DNA of 64,000 nucleotides from Rhyacophila brunnea (Eukaryota > Arthropoda > Insecta > Trichoptera > Rhyacophilidae): contig JAGYXB010000467.1 in NCBI GenBank assembly GCA_022495005.1, positions 62,001 to 126,000 of the forward strand. Direction: 5' to 3'. The position numbers and the translations under genes were made by a program. The notes beneath the pieces are model-generated. The model worked only from the letters and a program-made list of their open reading frames with translations, did no database searches and was not told the origin of the DNA. Positions 1-12,874 of this stretch are shown piece by piece (within the stretch, counting starts at the first letter, position 1; each line of letters begins with the position of its first letter).

Positions 1-430
1 ACCAATCTGATATTTTATACTGCAACTGGAGATTCTACACGCAATTACACCTAGCTGCACAAAATATCAATTTTACGGGGAAAATGTCGAAAATAATAAC
101 GCTGGTGGATCTTGATAGGATGGATATTCAAAACTATTTACATCAAAAACAATGGTTCTAGCAGATATACGATTTAATGGATTAAATTATGTTATTCAAA
201 AAAATAGAAAAAAGCGACGCTGTGACTGATTTTTTTGAAAGAAAAAAAAACATCTGAAATCAGAACGCAGTGAAGTAAATGCAATATTAGCTTGTGTGTA
301 ATGTGTATTGAAAACTATCATAATTTATAATAATTCTACTAATAAACCATACAATCCAAAATAAATATATTGATAACATAAATGTCACGCGTGTCCATAT
401 GGACACGGCTATTATCTCAAAACTTAAAAA
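1..430 (+). mobile_element. piggyBac-like non-autonomous element, 3' part, cut by window start
   Basis: This stretch is a close copy of 41202-41632, which lies inside the better preserved piggyBac-derived element at 40449-41783. Both end with the palindrome GTGTCCATATGGACAC (here 391-406) followed by the same run down to about 430, where similarity stops. A decayed coding stretch (near residues SDILYCNWRFYTQ) is visible but broken. The left end lies outside the window, so termini and target duplication cannot be checked. The element class is inferred from the 41-kb copy. Confidence 0.7.
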
Positions 431-2600
431 CGTATTATGTGCTTCATCAAAAATTTTGGATTATCTTTGGGTACTACTTTATGACTGCATTTAACAAATA
501 GGTTATATTAATTCACGCACATTAAGGTCCGCAAATAACGTCTATTTATAAAAAATACTTATGCCAAAAATTCCAATAAAATCGTCATTCATCAAAAATG
601 TCTAGTCAGTAATAAAAACGAAACGGAAAAACCAACAATGGATGTTGATGCAACACATTGTTTCTTCTAGATAATACTAATACCCAAAATATACAATACG
701 TGTGCCGCATAGATATTAAATCTTGAGTATATTTTTTTTTATTACACGAGTTTTCGAGAAAATTGTGACTTATTTTAATTTTGTGTTTATTTTCCAGTGG
801 CGAAGTAAAAGAAATAGAAAAGCGTTATAACTATTCTATTAAATATACAACTGCAGATTTCCACCTTCTATGACCACCTTCGTGCTGAAAGTATTGATTT
901 CTTTTTCTAATGCAAGTGTGGTAGAGTTTTTAATAATATTTTTCAAATTAACTGTAAAGTTTTCGATCACTTTAACCAAATATTTTGATATAAGAATACC
1001 TATTACCACATTCACAGAATTGCTCTGTTTGCGTAATTACCCCATCATATTTTAACTAGTTCCAATGATTTAATTTTTAAATGAATCAAAAAACAAAATA
1101 GCTACCTACTACTTAATAATAATATAATAAAAATAATAAAATAGTTAATTTGCATTGATAAAGTCAGTATAAAATATTAAATTTAATCTCCGCAATATTT
1201 ATAGACCAAAATTTCTTTTTCGGTAGCTTTTAAAAAACCTCCGATCTAAACTAAAAATTAAAAAATAATCAAATCAAAATCAAAAATATATATTTATATA
1301 CCTACATATTATAATATATCAAAACAATCATATTGTTCCATACAAATAAGTGCATTGTCACAGATTTTTCCAGTGAATATAAAACAGATATTGTTAAATG
1401 TTTTACGAATGTAATATAATCACCATATCTCTCGCAGTTCTCTATTTCCCAAAATATATGTATTATCCACGCTCGGACTATATCGGAAACTGCTTATTGG
1501 AGAGCGTCCGTGCGTTTATGGAACATTCTGTACCAAACTTGTATGAGAAATACCATTACCAGTTACTTACACTTGCTAAACTACTAATTGGCTATCACAT
1601 CACTAATAATTTTGAGAAATGTTAAATTTAATTACACGTTGTTGATTGGGTTACAACTTACTTTAACAATGAGCTAAATTTTAGATTGAATAATAAAATT
1701 TCTGGTAGGTACTTTGATTACTTGGTTGCGCAAACTCTATTACGAAATATGTTATACTGGGTACCCACTAATATGCCAGAGCAGGGGTGGTGAACGTACC
1801 GTCCGACGTGCCAATAAATCAGAAATAAATATTACCGTCAAGGTTAGAGTGGCCAAAGAAATAAATTACAATTTACGAATTACGAATAAACTCGATTTAT
1901 CCGGGTCGTGTTAACCGGGCGGGAGAAAAAGGGGAAAAAAGCTTTTATCATAATCGTCGTTTTCGCACTTCTAACGATTAAATTTAATACGTAATTTATA
2001 GACAATATTATATCTAATTACATTTTGTATCTGTTGTAACCCGGCTAAAAATGCTAAGTTATTATTGCATTGTTACAAATGAGTCATTTTCTATCGGTGC
2101 AATTATACTCTCTAAATAAGTCGCCAAGAGTTATAACTCACATTTTGCAATTTTGCCATTTTTGAGTTAAATATATTAAGTGATTATAAAGAAAATACTT
2201 AGGTGTCAAAAATCACTTTAAACTATGTGAAAATTGTTGACAAAGTTGACTGTGTCATAAGTCACATTTTTCAATCTAACCTAACCTAACGTAACTAACC
2301 AGGGAGTTATATTTATAATAATGTGCTGTATGTCTGCAGCTTCAGTAGTATTATAAGTATATATTTTTAAAACAATGTAAATCGACTCACTCACTTATTA
2401 ATATTGAAGGGAGTTCAATACTGTTCTCATAATTACAAAAAAACAGTGCTCTGGTGGTTTTTGCGATTATCTCAAAACTCGATTTTTTAGTTACCCTAGT
2501 TATGACTCTAGGCAACTCAAATGGTCAACACGTGTAGTAGAATTGGGTAAGAATATTATCATAATTTCTTAATTTTTAATTTTTCTATTTTGTACGCTCC
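431..2600. other. No gene recognised
   Basis: AT-rich sequence with only short chance ORFs (870-1055, 1398-1625, 1714-1914), none resembling a known family. A CCTAA-type run is present at 2277-2291 (about two and a half units). Nothing else is supported. Confidence 0.5.
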
Positions 2601-2624
2601 CTATCCTTTCGCGGTGCATCTGCA

Positions 2625-2921
2625 ATGCTCTTCACAGTCGAGAAGGCGGACATCAGAGACTTGCGCCGCCTCCAAATCTTAATGGTGAAAATAATTATCC
2701 TTGAGGAAGCGGACAATACGTATTACGAATACGGCATCAAAGATTTGCATATATATATGTTCCTAATTAATGTTCAACGGCAATTAGAAATAACCCCATT
2801 GACTCCTGACAACTACACCACTATATTTTTGACTAACCACGATAATCTTTCTACAACGCTCTATGATCTTAAACTTGTTACCAACGAACATGTCTATGTG
2901 ACGGAGAAATGCAAAATTTAA
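2625..2921 (+). CDS. Unrecognised 98-residue ORF
   Basis: An ATG-started frame of 98 codons in a locally more GC-rich patch (2600-2930). The residues are mixed and acidic/aliphatic, unlike the Phe/Ile/Lys-rich translations of chance ORFs in this DNA, and there is no signal peptide or membrane segment. I do not recognise a family. It could be a small gene, an exon, or a remnant of an element. No TATA box or splice signals distinguish these. An antisense ORF at 2784-2981 is probably its shadow. Confidence 0.25.
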   Translation: MLFTVEKADIRDLRRLQILMVKIIILEEADNTYYEYGIKDLHIYMFLINVQRQLEITPLTPDNYTTIFLTNHDNLSTTLYDLKLVTNEHVYVTEKCKI

Positions 2922-3299
2922 ACTACATCGTCTAGAACAGTACTGAACAGTAATGTATATAAAAAGGAGAGAGATGCTCAAGTCATTCTAACCACATGTT
3001 GAACCCTTTAAGTCATCCGACCTAATCGCCGCAAAGACCGTTTTTTTACGTTCCCTACGTTTTTTAATGTAATGTGGTTTATCACGGATATAAAGATCTC
3101 CTCACATAGAATGTTGGTCAGTTTTAAATTAGATTTGTTTTATATTATTTTTATTAGTTCTCCGTGTTCATTTCTACATTTTATTAAAGTAGTCAATTTA
3201 AGCTCAATCAAAGCACACTTTAGTGCGCGAAAGTGTTATTCTTGTGTAACATGGTTTCCCATCACATGGGCCGGCCGGTCCGAAATTTTTTTAATGCAA

Positions 3300-3440
3300 A
3301 GCCATGGACGAGTGTTGGTAGACCCAAATTGCTGATGCTAGATGGCGTTGCCCAGAATGCATAAGCGATTAGAATTCTGAATCAGAGAAAAATTTTGGAG
3401 GATAACTTGTAGAGGTCAGGGCTCACCCCAGGTGGTTGAA
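3300..3440 (+). pseudogene. LINE reverse transcriptase C-terminal scrap (RTE-like)
   Basis: Translation gives the order GRPKL, LDGVAQNA, ILNQRKI, GLTPGG, interrupted by stop codons. That order matches the conserved C-terminal tail of RTE-like insect endonuclease/reverse transcriptase proteins (GRP-LRW-DGV, then an R-W patch, then THPG). Only the last ~45 codons remain, followed by a short AT-rich tail. The assignment rests on recalled family pattern, not a search. Confidence 0.55.
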
Positions 3441-5030
3441 TAATTATAATGTATAAAAAGCAACTTTCAAAATTGCAAAAAATAATATAAGGCTTTTCTT
3501 TAAAGATGCATGTTGAAGGAGAGAATTGAAATTTAATCTAATAGTTGTAATATGTGTAAAAATGGATTATAAATATGTGAATAAAAAAAGAGAGATTGGA
3601 CTATTTGTAAGTTAAGAATAGAGCATGAGTGAGATGTAAGCGTAAAGGTAAAATAGGATGATTAAATTATTCAGGGCATGAGATCGCGCTGACAATTGTA
3701 TGTGATTATCAGAGAACTAGCATCTATAGAATATAATAAAAAAAGGAATTTAAATAGACTAAGAAAACTATGTATAAACAATACTTGTAAGTGTGTGATA
3801 AAATTGATAGATAATAAGGGCGCAAAGTGCCTTCTTAGTGTGTAAATAACGAAATACCATTAAATAAAGAAAACACTAGATTAAGAGTTAACAATAATTG
3901 TTTATTATGGGCTAAAAAACATTGAATTTATTTTAACAAGTATAATAATTATAGAGACATGAAATTACGGATACTTGAGACTTTTTTTATGCGAAAACAT
4001 TATAATAAAAGATAAAAAGGTACTCTTCTGCTGGACGCTCGTTCATTTGAAGTTAATGACACTGATTTTGGAAATTAATGTTAATAAAAGTTCAATAAAA
4101 GTGAAAGAAAAACTGATTTTTATGTGACTGGCGTCCGACCGGCCATGAACAAAAAGTAGATTTAGTTGAAAGATCCATCCAGTTTAGACGTCAGGGTAAA
4201 AGTGATCGAGATCGATAAAGGTGCAACCCTCCTGCCCGCCAAAGTACAAGTAGGATCTCGTCCTGCCACAGGGTGGGGGTTTGTGTGAAAGACCAACAAT
4301 CTTGCATCCTCTTCTATTGGTCAGAATTTACCTACTTTGAGTATAGGTATGACTGGATGTCTACAACGTGACATAGTACCTACACTGTTTTCTCTATTTG
4401 CACATTTGCAATAAATTGGTTAATAAAACAACCATGCAAAAGCAGGTTCTGTTTAGATTTTCTAAGCTCAATGTTCTTGGAAAAGCTCCACCATTATATA
4501 GGAGAGCTTAAAGCATATAACAAATAATAGATGAAAAACGCAATAGGGTATTTGCATAAATGTGTCCGAATATATTTTACATAATAATATGTATGATCGC
4601 ATTTTGCAATCTGCAACAGTCATATTTGATGCAGTTAGTTGCACTGGGAAAGTGGACAAGACTCTAGTTGTAGGTAGTACATACTCCAGAATACAAAACA
4701 ACTAGGTGATATAAAAATAATCGTCACATAAACACTAATATAATGAATACATACAATATTAATAAAATTATTATAAAACTTAGATTGCAAATACGTATAG
4801 TTAAATACCTTATATTATATCTAATTACTTAAATTCTGACATTTTGTTCAGTTCAACGATATTGAATATAGCTTTTTTTATTTAGTAGTTAGGTATATTT
4901 GATAACATTTCTAATTAGCTTATTTTATTAAATTTCCAATATGATACTTAGTTCCTTAGTTTATTACTAATGACAATTAAATTCGCATTTTAATATTGAG
5001 CATCGAATACACTCTTTTACATGCCCTATT
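3441..5030. other. No gene recognised
   Basis: AT-rich sequence. The ORF on the minus strand at 4468-4701 looks like chance. A slightly GC-richer patch at 4120-4300 (containing ggcgtccgaccggcc) has no long frame. Nothing further is supported. Confidence 0.45.
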
Positions 5031-5215
5031 ACTTATGTAATAAGTTTTTTTTTAGTTCTTTTATTCTATTACTTTGTGATATAAATTGTATTCATTGTCC
5101 ATGTACATTTACTGTAACTTAGTGAGTACGTATAGTGCCTGAACATGCTGAAAGACGAAACGCGGGTCGAAAAAAACTATACAAATGAAAAAGTGCAAAA
5201 CTTAAAACCAATAGA
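5031..5215 (+). repeat. Dispersed repeat with core gatgccgaaaggcgaaaccc (copy 1)
   Basis: Diverged member of a family also seen at 9405-9620, 16424-16640 (minus) and 59205-59420. Shared order: a T-rich start, a ttattctattac-type patch, a stretch like cagtgtgtgtttacc, then cctgaagatgccgaaaggc, aacccgggtcg, and an A-rich segment ending near aacttaaaacca. The core forms a small stem (gccgaaaggc). Class unknown: a SINE or DNA-element core is possible. Confidence 0.55.
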
Positions 5216-5536
5216 ATGTAAACAAAAATACATCATCCATAACAATAATGTTTTTGGAACAATAATAACAATGGTAATTGAATTTTTATCTTGTCAACGG
5301 TTTTGAGCTACAAACACATCATAATGTCGTTCTACAATAACATTTTTTTTCTTTTTCAATTAGAATTTAGCAGTCGATGCGTCCTTATATAATATTTACA
5401 ATATTTTACGTCGGAAAAACTGGAAAAAATATTGTATCTATCACTTATGATAATTTAAGTCGTGCTTATTTTAGTAAAATAAATTGTAAGTAGTACTTAC
5501 CGTATTATACGGCGACATACAATTTTATAAATATAT

Positions 5537-5583
5537 ACAACTAAATAAACATGAATTTTATAAATTCATGTTTATTTAGTTGT
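5537..5583. repeat. Perfect 22-bp inverted repeat with 3-nt loop
   Basis: Positions 5537-5558 are the exact reverse complement of 5562-5583, separated by tat. The arm begins acaactaaataaacatg. It lies about 50 bp before the first coding-like codons of the DUF7869-type pseudogene. It could be a foldback end or a recent template-switch inversion. Confidence 0.85.
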
Positions 5584-5884
5584 TTTGCTTTTTACAGAGT
5601 CACCACTGCCTCCAGGTGCTGATTAAAATATGATAATGGAACTTTTTGACATTATTTGTGACGATGATGAGACTATTGCCAGCGATGCTGATACAAACAG
5701 ACTACATTCTCTCGAAAAGATTAATAGTAAAAGAAATTGGATAGATTATATAGAGCTTTTACCATAAACTATGAGATTTATAATGTTTTATTATCATTTT
5801 GTTTTAAAAAAAAACTCAATTTTAATAGTTAAGGTTTCGGGTGATCGAAATAAAAGTGAGAATATATTGATAAATTAGCGATAA

Positions 5885-7347
5885 ATGAAAAACAACGCAG
5901 AGTTTTTACTGAAACTCAGTTGTGGCGAAGTTTTACCATTAAATATCATCAGACGAAATATCAAAATTAAAATAACATGGAGCTGGTTAAAGTCTGTAAA
6001 AAAGTTTCTAGCTACATTCTATATGTGTGACCAATTCGTATTCACAGCTTTGGACAAGGTGGATAATGAAACTGGCGTTTTAACACCTGATCAACAAAGT
6101 CAACACAAAAATTACAATGTTGTATTAACTGATGATATGAAAACCAGTGTTTCCGACCATGTTAAGTCCATCCAACCGGTCGAATCAGATTATGTTCGAC
6201 AGCGATCAAGCAAACTTTACTTAGATGGTAACCTAAATTTTAACCCTTTGTTTAAACTATATAATGAATGGTATGAACCCATAATATAGACACATAAAGC
6301 TCAAACAGAAAGGCAGTATCAATTATTATTCATAATCAATGAAAATTTTAAATTGTGTTGTGTCACTATGTCACTAAGAACCAGTGTGACCAATGTCAGA
6401 TTTTCAAAAACTTACAAATACGAGTAGCATTCACGGAGCAACTCCCAGTGTATGGCAAGAAATTTGCTCGTCAGTTAAGATTATTTGATAAACATGATGT
6501 TCAATCATCACACGAATTTTGACTTCCAAAAAAATTTGAATGCCCTTCACGGAAATTTGAGTATATTTTATTATAAACGTAAATTATCAGTTTTCAATTT
6601 CACAGTTTTTCAATTTACACAAAATGTGGCTACATGATACATATGGCAGGAAACTGGAGGCAAACGAGGTGCAAATGAAAACTCAAGTTGCTTACTTAAT
6701 TTTGTAACCAAATATTGTGCTCAATAAGCAAAAAAATTCAGGTTTTGCTCTAACAATATAGGCCAGAACAGAAATCGCATTGTTTATGACTATAACATGA
6801 CTGTATTTGGTCCATTAATACAATGCTAATGTAAAGCACACATTTTTGGAAAGGGGACATACGCAAAATGAAGAGGACTGCGTTCAAGCTCTGATTGAAA
6901 GATGTTCGAAAAACAAACAAATTTTTGCACCTCCAGAATGGCACTGTCTAGTTGGATGGACAAAACAAGAAGAAAAACCTGAGGATGTGGTAGAGATCAA
7001 TCACGTAGACATGTTTGATTTCAGAGCTCTATTAAAATATCATATATAATGGACTAATACAAATTAATATAAATCACAATGATCTATTTAAGATTAATTA
7101 CAAGTGCGACTTGTCCAGCACTGTCTACTCGACCATGGTCGTGAAAAGCAACACATAGCGCACGCAAGGAAAAACTTCATTTTCGGTAAAAATTCTTTAT
7201 TCACAAATATTGCCAATTCCAAAAGCTAAGACAAATGATTTACTGAATATGTGTAACAGTGGAATCATTCCTGAGCGTTATCTTGAGTTTTTCAGTAATT
7301 TTATACTTACCACTGAAATTCCACCAGCAGTTTCTGAGGAAGATTGA
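5885..7347 (+). pseudogene. Decayed DUF7869-type repeat protein (transposon-like)
   Basis: Three blocks match, in order, a protein family that is very abundant in insect genomes and annotated only as DUF7869-containing. First, 5885-6289 is open and contains VESDYVRQRSSKLYLDG and LFKLYNEW, the conserved VESHY-R-(7)-YLD patch. Second, 6620-7050 contains MWLHDTYGRK and then ERGHTQNEEDCVQALIER, the hallmark GHTQNE motif. Third, 7215-7347 contains IPKAKTNDLLNMC and IIPERYLEFF and ends at TGA 7345-7347, matching the usual C-terminus. Stops and frameshifts separate the blocks, and the central catalytic-looking part is largely lost. An upstream ATG frame at 5636-5767 may be its N-terminus. The protein's function is not established in the family. 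Confidence 0.7.
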
Positions 7348-9130
7348 ATTTATTATTTGTGAATACGAACATCTATAGCAAACTGTGTTTTTGTAGGATG
7401 AAAATAAAAGCAGCTTAATAATTAATATGTCAGTGTAAAAAATCTCTTTTCGGTTGTATGTCTTAAATTTTGCATGCTTCTTTTATCGCATCATATAATT
7501 GAAAATTAATTCCAAACTAAAAATAAAGTTGCAAAATGATTCAGTTTCACGTATATTCTAACCTGAAGCCTTCCACCTAGTCACCCATTGTTATTCCCCT
7601 GTCTGATTTTACATTGATATTTGATATATTATTTAACCAAAAACGTTGGTTTTAAGTGATTGTAATTTTTCTTTTTTGCTTTTGATTTTATTTCAATATT
7701 TACATACTTCCTTGAATTGGATTTTTGATTGAAATAATTTCTTCTCTGTTTTTTTCTGTATGTTTAATTTTTATCATGTCATGAAAGTCTTAAATTTATT
7801 TAATATTTTATTAAATGACAATAAAAGCAATTTTATATAGTATTTTTCCCAACCTACCTATCTGACGACTCATACCATAACTTTGAATTATTGTTATTAC
7901 CAAATTATGATTTTAAATACGCAAAAAATCCTAGGTGAAGAATTGTACTTAGCATATACAATGTATTTCACCAAAACCATGACGACGTAAATTATAATAA
8001 GTATCACATACAACTAAATGCATGTAAAAGGTTCCGCCGTAAACTATTATATGTGCTTTATACAATATTTCGAACAAATTCGTTTCCGCATTATAATGTT
8101 GTAACTGCATTTTCTGATAAACCACAAAAAATATTAGATATCCTTTAATGCAAAACAAATTTATTTATAATTGACAATAGACATCCCAAATTTGGTGCAA
8201 AACATTCAAAAGGTCGACTTACACCAAGCGTTTGTGTCTTTAAACCGCTCTCCTGTAAAGTTGCGATTTTGAAGTTACAACACTATACGTAGGAGGTATC
8301 GAAATATGTATCTGAAAACGTTCAAAAGATTTTAATTTTTTTTTAATTTAAAGATAAACTTACAATTGTAAAAAAATGTAATAAATTGTGAATTCGTTGC
8401 AACGTCAAATCTTATTATTACATTATATTTTATGGTCATATTTATTATTAAAATTTTATTTATTAAGTTTTCAATCTTTCGTCGTTTAGATTTTTGACAG
8501 AAATTAATTAATTAATACAGTTGAAATTGTAAATTATCAAAAAAAAAATCTCAAATTGCAAGCTTCGTATTTTTCCGCTAGGTTCTCTGCTGGCATGCCT
8601 CTCCTTCTTAATACTCGATAATAACACACATTTTTTTCTCTATTTTTTATTCTATATTATGTTAAATATTCACAAATACCACCGTAAAACTTTAGACTAT
8701 TGTAGATTTAATCTATAATTATTGTGGACGACATATTATATAAATAAAATTAATAAGATCTTGGTAGGTATGATGTAAAAACACTGGCTATTCAATGATT
8801 GAATGTTTGCTTTTTTTATTACTTACTTAGGTACAAGCTCTTTCTTGTTATAATAATAATTTCCAGTTAACACGATATGATAATAAAATCAATGATTGGT
8901 ATGGTAAAATAATACTATATAAATTTGATACAAACACAATAAAACTCGTAACAACTACTATCAACATCTTTAAATTCACTGGAGAGTAATATGATATTAT
9001 ATCACAAATAAAAACTATGTGGTTTTATGTAATATATGAAATATGTCCTAGTAAAAATGGCGTTCGTAAATTTCTAAAATGGTGAAATACTAACATTACA
9101 TCACGATATTCGTTCGTAAGAGGAGGATAT
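7348..9130. other. No gene recognised
   Basis: AT-rich, with long A and T runs and no credible frame. The minus ORF at 7949-8158 looks like chance. Confidence 0.45.
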
Positions 9131-9195
9131 TCGCCTCCACAGAGTGGAGGTTATATTAACAAATTTTTGTTTTTACGAACCCAACCTATTACCGT
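9131..9195 (-). repeat. tRNA-derived SINE, 3' tail piece
   Basis: Carries gcctccacagagtggagg, then an A/T stretch with atttttgtttttacga and acctatta. This is the tail of the SINE family seen in full at 49978-50182. It may be one copy split from the head at 9621-9752 by the repeat at 9405-9620. Confidence 0.6.
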
Positions 9196-9404
9196 TGTTA
9201 ATAGCTTGATCTGTTAATAGCTAATCTTGAGTGTAGTATTTTTATTGTTATAAAGAATAATGATCTATTATTAGGTTTTGACGATTTATTATAATAATAT
9301 GCTATGGAGTGTATTGTTATTAATAAGATAACGTTTTTACTAATTAGGTTTTTTACTGACACTTCAACTATTCATAATTTGTTTATTGTATTTTTTGTGA
9401 CCTC

Positions 9405-9620
9405 TGACTAAATAGGTAGGTAATGGAGTTTTTTTTCCTAATTTATTGTATTGATTTACTATATAATGTAAAGTTAAGAGTGTTCGTTGTCAGTGTGTGT
9501 TTACCTTTGGTGAATATACACGACGCCTGAAGATGCCGAAAGGCAAAACCCGGGTCGCAAAAAACTACTTAAATGGAATAGTACAGAGCTTGAATCCATA
9601 ATACCAAGTACCTTCGGTCG
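9405..9620 (+). repeat. Dispersed repeat with core gatgccgaaaggc (copy 2)
   Basis: Best preserved copy of the family. It contains cctgaagatgccgaaaggc then aaaacccgggtcgcaaaa, and ends with gtaccttcggtcgata, the end shared with the minus-strand copy at 16424-16640. Flanked on both sides by SINE pieces. Confidence 0.65.
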
Positions 9621-9752
9621 ATACCAACTTATTAAGTCCATACTCTGGCCCCAAACACACATTTAATAATTCTAATATATATTATAAATATTCCACCAAC
9701 ACTTCAACATGACATTATAACCCAACAAATTACCGCATGGCTATCATGGGTA
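9621..9752 (-). repeat. tRNA-derived SINE, head part
   Basis: Reads, on the minus strand, a degenerate box A (gatagccatgcggtaa) and then the SINE body ending in the ggccagagtatggac patch. The tail is missing here and may be the piece at 9131-9195. Confidence 0.6.
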
Positions 9753-12112
9753 TAACATTATAAGAATTTACATTACGTATATTATTATATGCCATTAAGC
9801 TTTCAAATTGTTTATCGGCTAACTCGAGATAACTCGTCAAACCATATATGTCGCATCAGGCCATAGACGAGTTAACTCGTGCGTTCTTGTAAACGTCATA
9901 ACTACTGAATAAACTATTTGTATATATTTTCTAAACAATATTTATTATTTTAGTGTGAAAATATTCACGACAAACTCTTGATTTTATAAGTTTTCACAAA
10001 TACTTATCATTCTATTCCTATTTCATATTTTAAAGACATTTATTTTATTCAAAAAATAGCCTGCCTAAAATGTCCTACCTAGTAAAAGGACAGAAAATGT
10101 TGTGTAAGAGTTATTAAATGACTGCATAAATGCGATAAACACAACTGAATAATTAACATTGATAACAATAATTGATTAAGTTTTGTTAGGTATATAGTAA
10201 TTGGGTTATGTATTTATAATAAGTATAAAGTAATCATTTAAAAAGTATGCTCTTTTTATTATATATACCTAATAATATGTTTTATTATATTATGGGAATC
10301 AACATAAAATAATAGTATGTAGATAACATATAATATATTACTATGATGCATACTCTGAAAAATACAAAGTTTGCAATTTGAGATATTTTTTGATTTATTA
10401 CAATTTATAGTTTTTTAATCAATAAACACGTTAAAAAGAAAGATATTTTTTATTTAAACACAAAAATTATCTTACAATTTAGGAAACGTTATACTATGCG
10501 AATTCATTCAAGAATTCAAGGGGATTATTATAACATAATATTTTGTATCCAAGTAATTTTTAAAATTTAGTTTTTTAAGTTTTTTTTACGTCGATACTGA
10601 AAATATTTTTGACTAATTCATAGTGGTTTGCTTCTTATTTCGGTACTTTGCGTACTTCCTCTTTTCCAATTTATGTACATAAATTTTCAAGAACCCTAGG
10701 CCATGGTAATTAATAAATTATTGTCCACAACATTATTTTATAAAAAGGAAAATAATATATTTGTAGTGTCTTCGTATTTTCTAGATGACAGCATTTTCAT
10801 TTAACTAAGAGAAAGCATTTCAACTTAAAAATAATTGTCTAGTTAAAAAATAATAATAATTCAGATAAAACAACCTTTCAGTGGCACAATAGGTAACTTT
10901 AATGAAAATGTTTTACATGACATTACAATATAGATATAGTATAAATATAATTATTGTCTTTTTGTAGGTTATAGAATTAGTAGAACTAACTGACGTTGAC
11001 AGTGGAAAAGTTGTTATATATTATGATATATTATTTGTGTTTTAAAATTATATATATATATATATATTATATAGGAATATGCGTGGCAGCAAAAAACTGG
11101 GGACTGAGAAGTGTGGATGAAATAAGGGGAAGCTTTCATCTAGCGGTGGATCAACTCCGGCTATTTTTTTTTAAATACTTGTAACTCAGCATAAGTGTAA
11201 ACGGCTTTGGACAGATCTGGATAAAGGCAGATACTGGAGGAGGCTAAGACATACACAGGGTTATTAGCGCCAAGATGCCAGAAGAAGATGAAAAGGGATT
11301 TTACGTTAAACGCATTTTTTAAATAAAATAAATAGGTACTTAAGTTCATTAAAATTGTTCTCTTTACATTTGAGAAAGCTTTATCAAAATACATTGACAA
11401 TTTTTTTTTAAAAATAAGGATAAAAATACTGTTTAATAAACGCTTATTTAATAGCGTTTGTTTTATTAATTAATTATTTAAAAAACCTTGTTTTTAAGAT
11501 AGCTACGAAAAGCATATTATTTTAGATTGAATTTATCTAAAAATATATTAAAAAATTGAAATGTATATTGTGAAATACCCGGTAGCAAAGCCACTCGTTG
11601 TAAAACTTCAAAGGCTCTTGTAGCGAATGCCATTTCCAGATACATTTTTATGTACAAATATAATATTTAAATTTGTGCATACCATGCAATGATTCCAACC
11701 GGTTTGCTTAAACTATACCTAAATTAACTATGTTTCGAATAAGTTTTCAATTTGAAACATAAAAGTAAAAAAAGTAAAAGTTATTACTTTCCACATTTTA
11801 TAAGAATCTTTTTGCAAAAAATATGAAAACTTATGAATTCAGATAAACATGAACGTACCCGGTGACGGGAATTCTTAGATGAAACGGTTGCAATCTTTCG
11901 AGAATATTCTCGAATCAGGGATTTAGAAACATTTATTTTTATATGAATCAAAAAGGTCGATGCTAAATTTAAATGAAAAATATTAGGTAATCATTCAAAA
12001 TTGTTTAATATTAATTCCGCATTTGGCTGACCGGCTTTTCACTGTTATTTAATCTATCTATATAGTATTTTAATTGCATCCTTCATCTATGTTAACGAAA
12101 AAATATACATTA
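9753..12112. other. No gene recognised; one (TA)n run
   Basis: AT-rich sequence with a TA microsatellite at about 11048-11073. The overlapping ORFs at 10996-11184 and 11161-11400 have no family resemblance. Confidence 0.45.
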
Positions 12113-12120
12113 GTAGGTAG

Positions 12121-12866
12121 TAGGGATTCCAATCCCGGGATCCCGAGCTATTTTCAATACCTATGAATCCCGGGATTGATAAACATAATCCCGAAACTTT
12201 CGGGATTGATTTTTTTATCAATTTTTATGGAAAATAAAATAAAAACGAAAATATTACATAAAAAATACTTTTAATAACAAATAACTACATTAGAAATAAA
12301 CTGAGTTAGAATGAAGTCTGATTTATACCCATGTGTAAGTTGCCGATTCATTTTATTTTTTCACATAAATTAATAAAAATGAGAAAGATTGGAAAAAAAC
12401 AATGCTTAGCACTATTAACAAAGTAATTCCACCATGATCTCATACGTTTTACGGCAGTTTCATATTTGGCTGACTAATTAGATTTATGAAACGGAAAGGC
12501 CATAAGTACACCATGATTCTTTGCTTTACTATTTTAAATCTCGCTAACCCATTCATTAAGTCTTTACTATCAGAAACAGCAATCTCATATTAAATTCACA
12601 TTATTATTTATATTACAATATTATTCACTCAATTAAACTTATGTATTTCCAAGATTGACCATATACAATAATAACAATAAATGTCTTAAATAGTATAAAT
12701 TATACTAGATTTATTTTTGACCGATTTTATCAATGTTATTTGTAAATATAAAGATTTTATATTAACAATGAAAAAAAAATGCCAATCCCGGGACCAGTCC
12801 CGTGATCCCGGGATTGTGAAATTGTAATCCCGGGATCAGAATTTTGGCTCGGGATTGGATTCCCTA
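12121..12866. mobile_element. hAT-type MITE, copy 1 (746 bp)
   Basis: Starts TAGGGATTCCAATCCCGGG and ends with the inverted counterpart (…TTGGATTCCCTA). Flanks are gtaggtag (12113-12120) and ctaggtag (12867-12874), a 7/8 match to an 8-bp target duplication. The interior is AT-rich with no transposase frame. The subterminal regions repeat CCCGGGAT several times. The copy at 60858-61583 has a perfect 8-bp duplication, which supports the hAT-superfamily call. Confidence 0.85.
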
Positions 12867-12874
12867 CTAGGTAG

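Noticed and set aside
11048..11073. TA run as a regulatory TATA region
   Set aside because: Simple microsatellite with no gene start near it.
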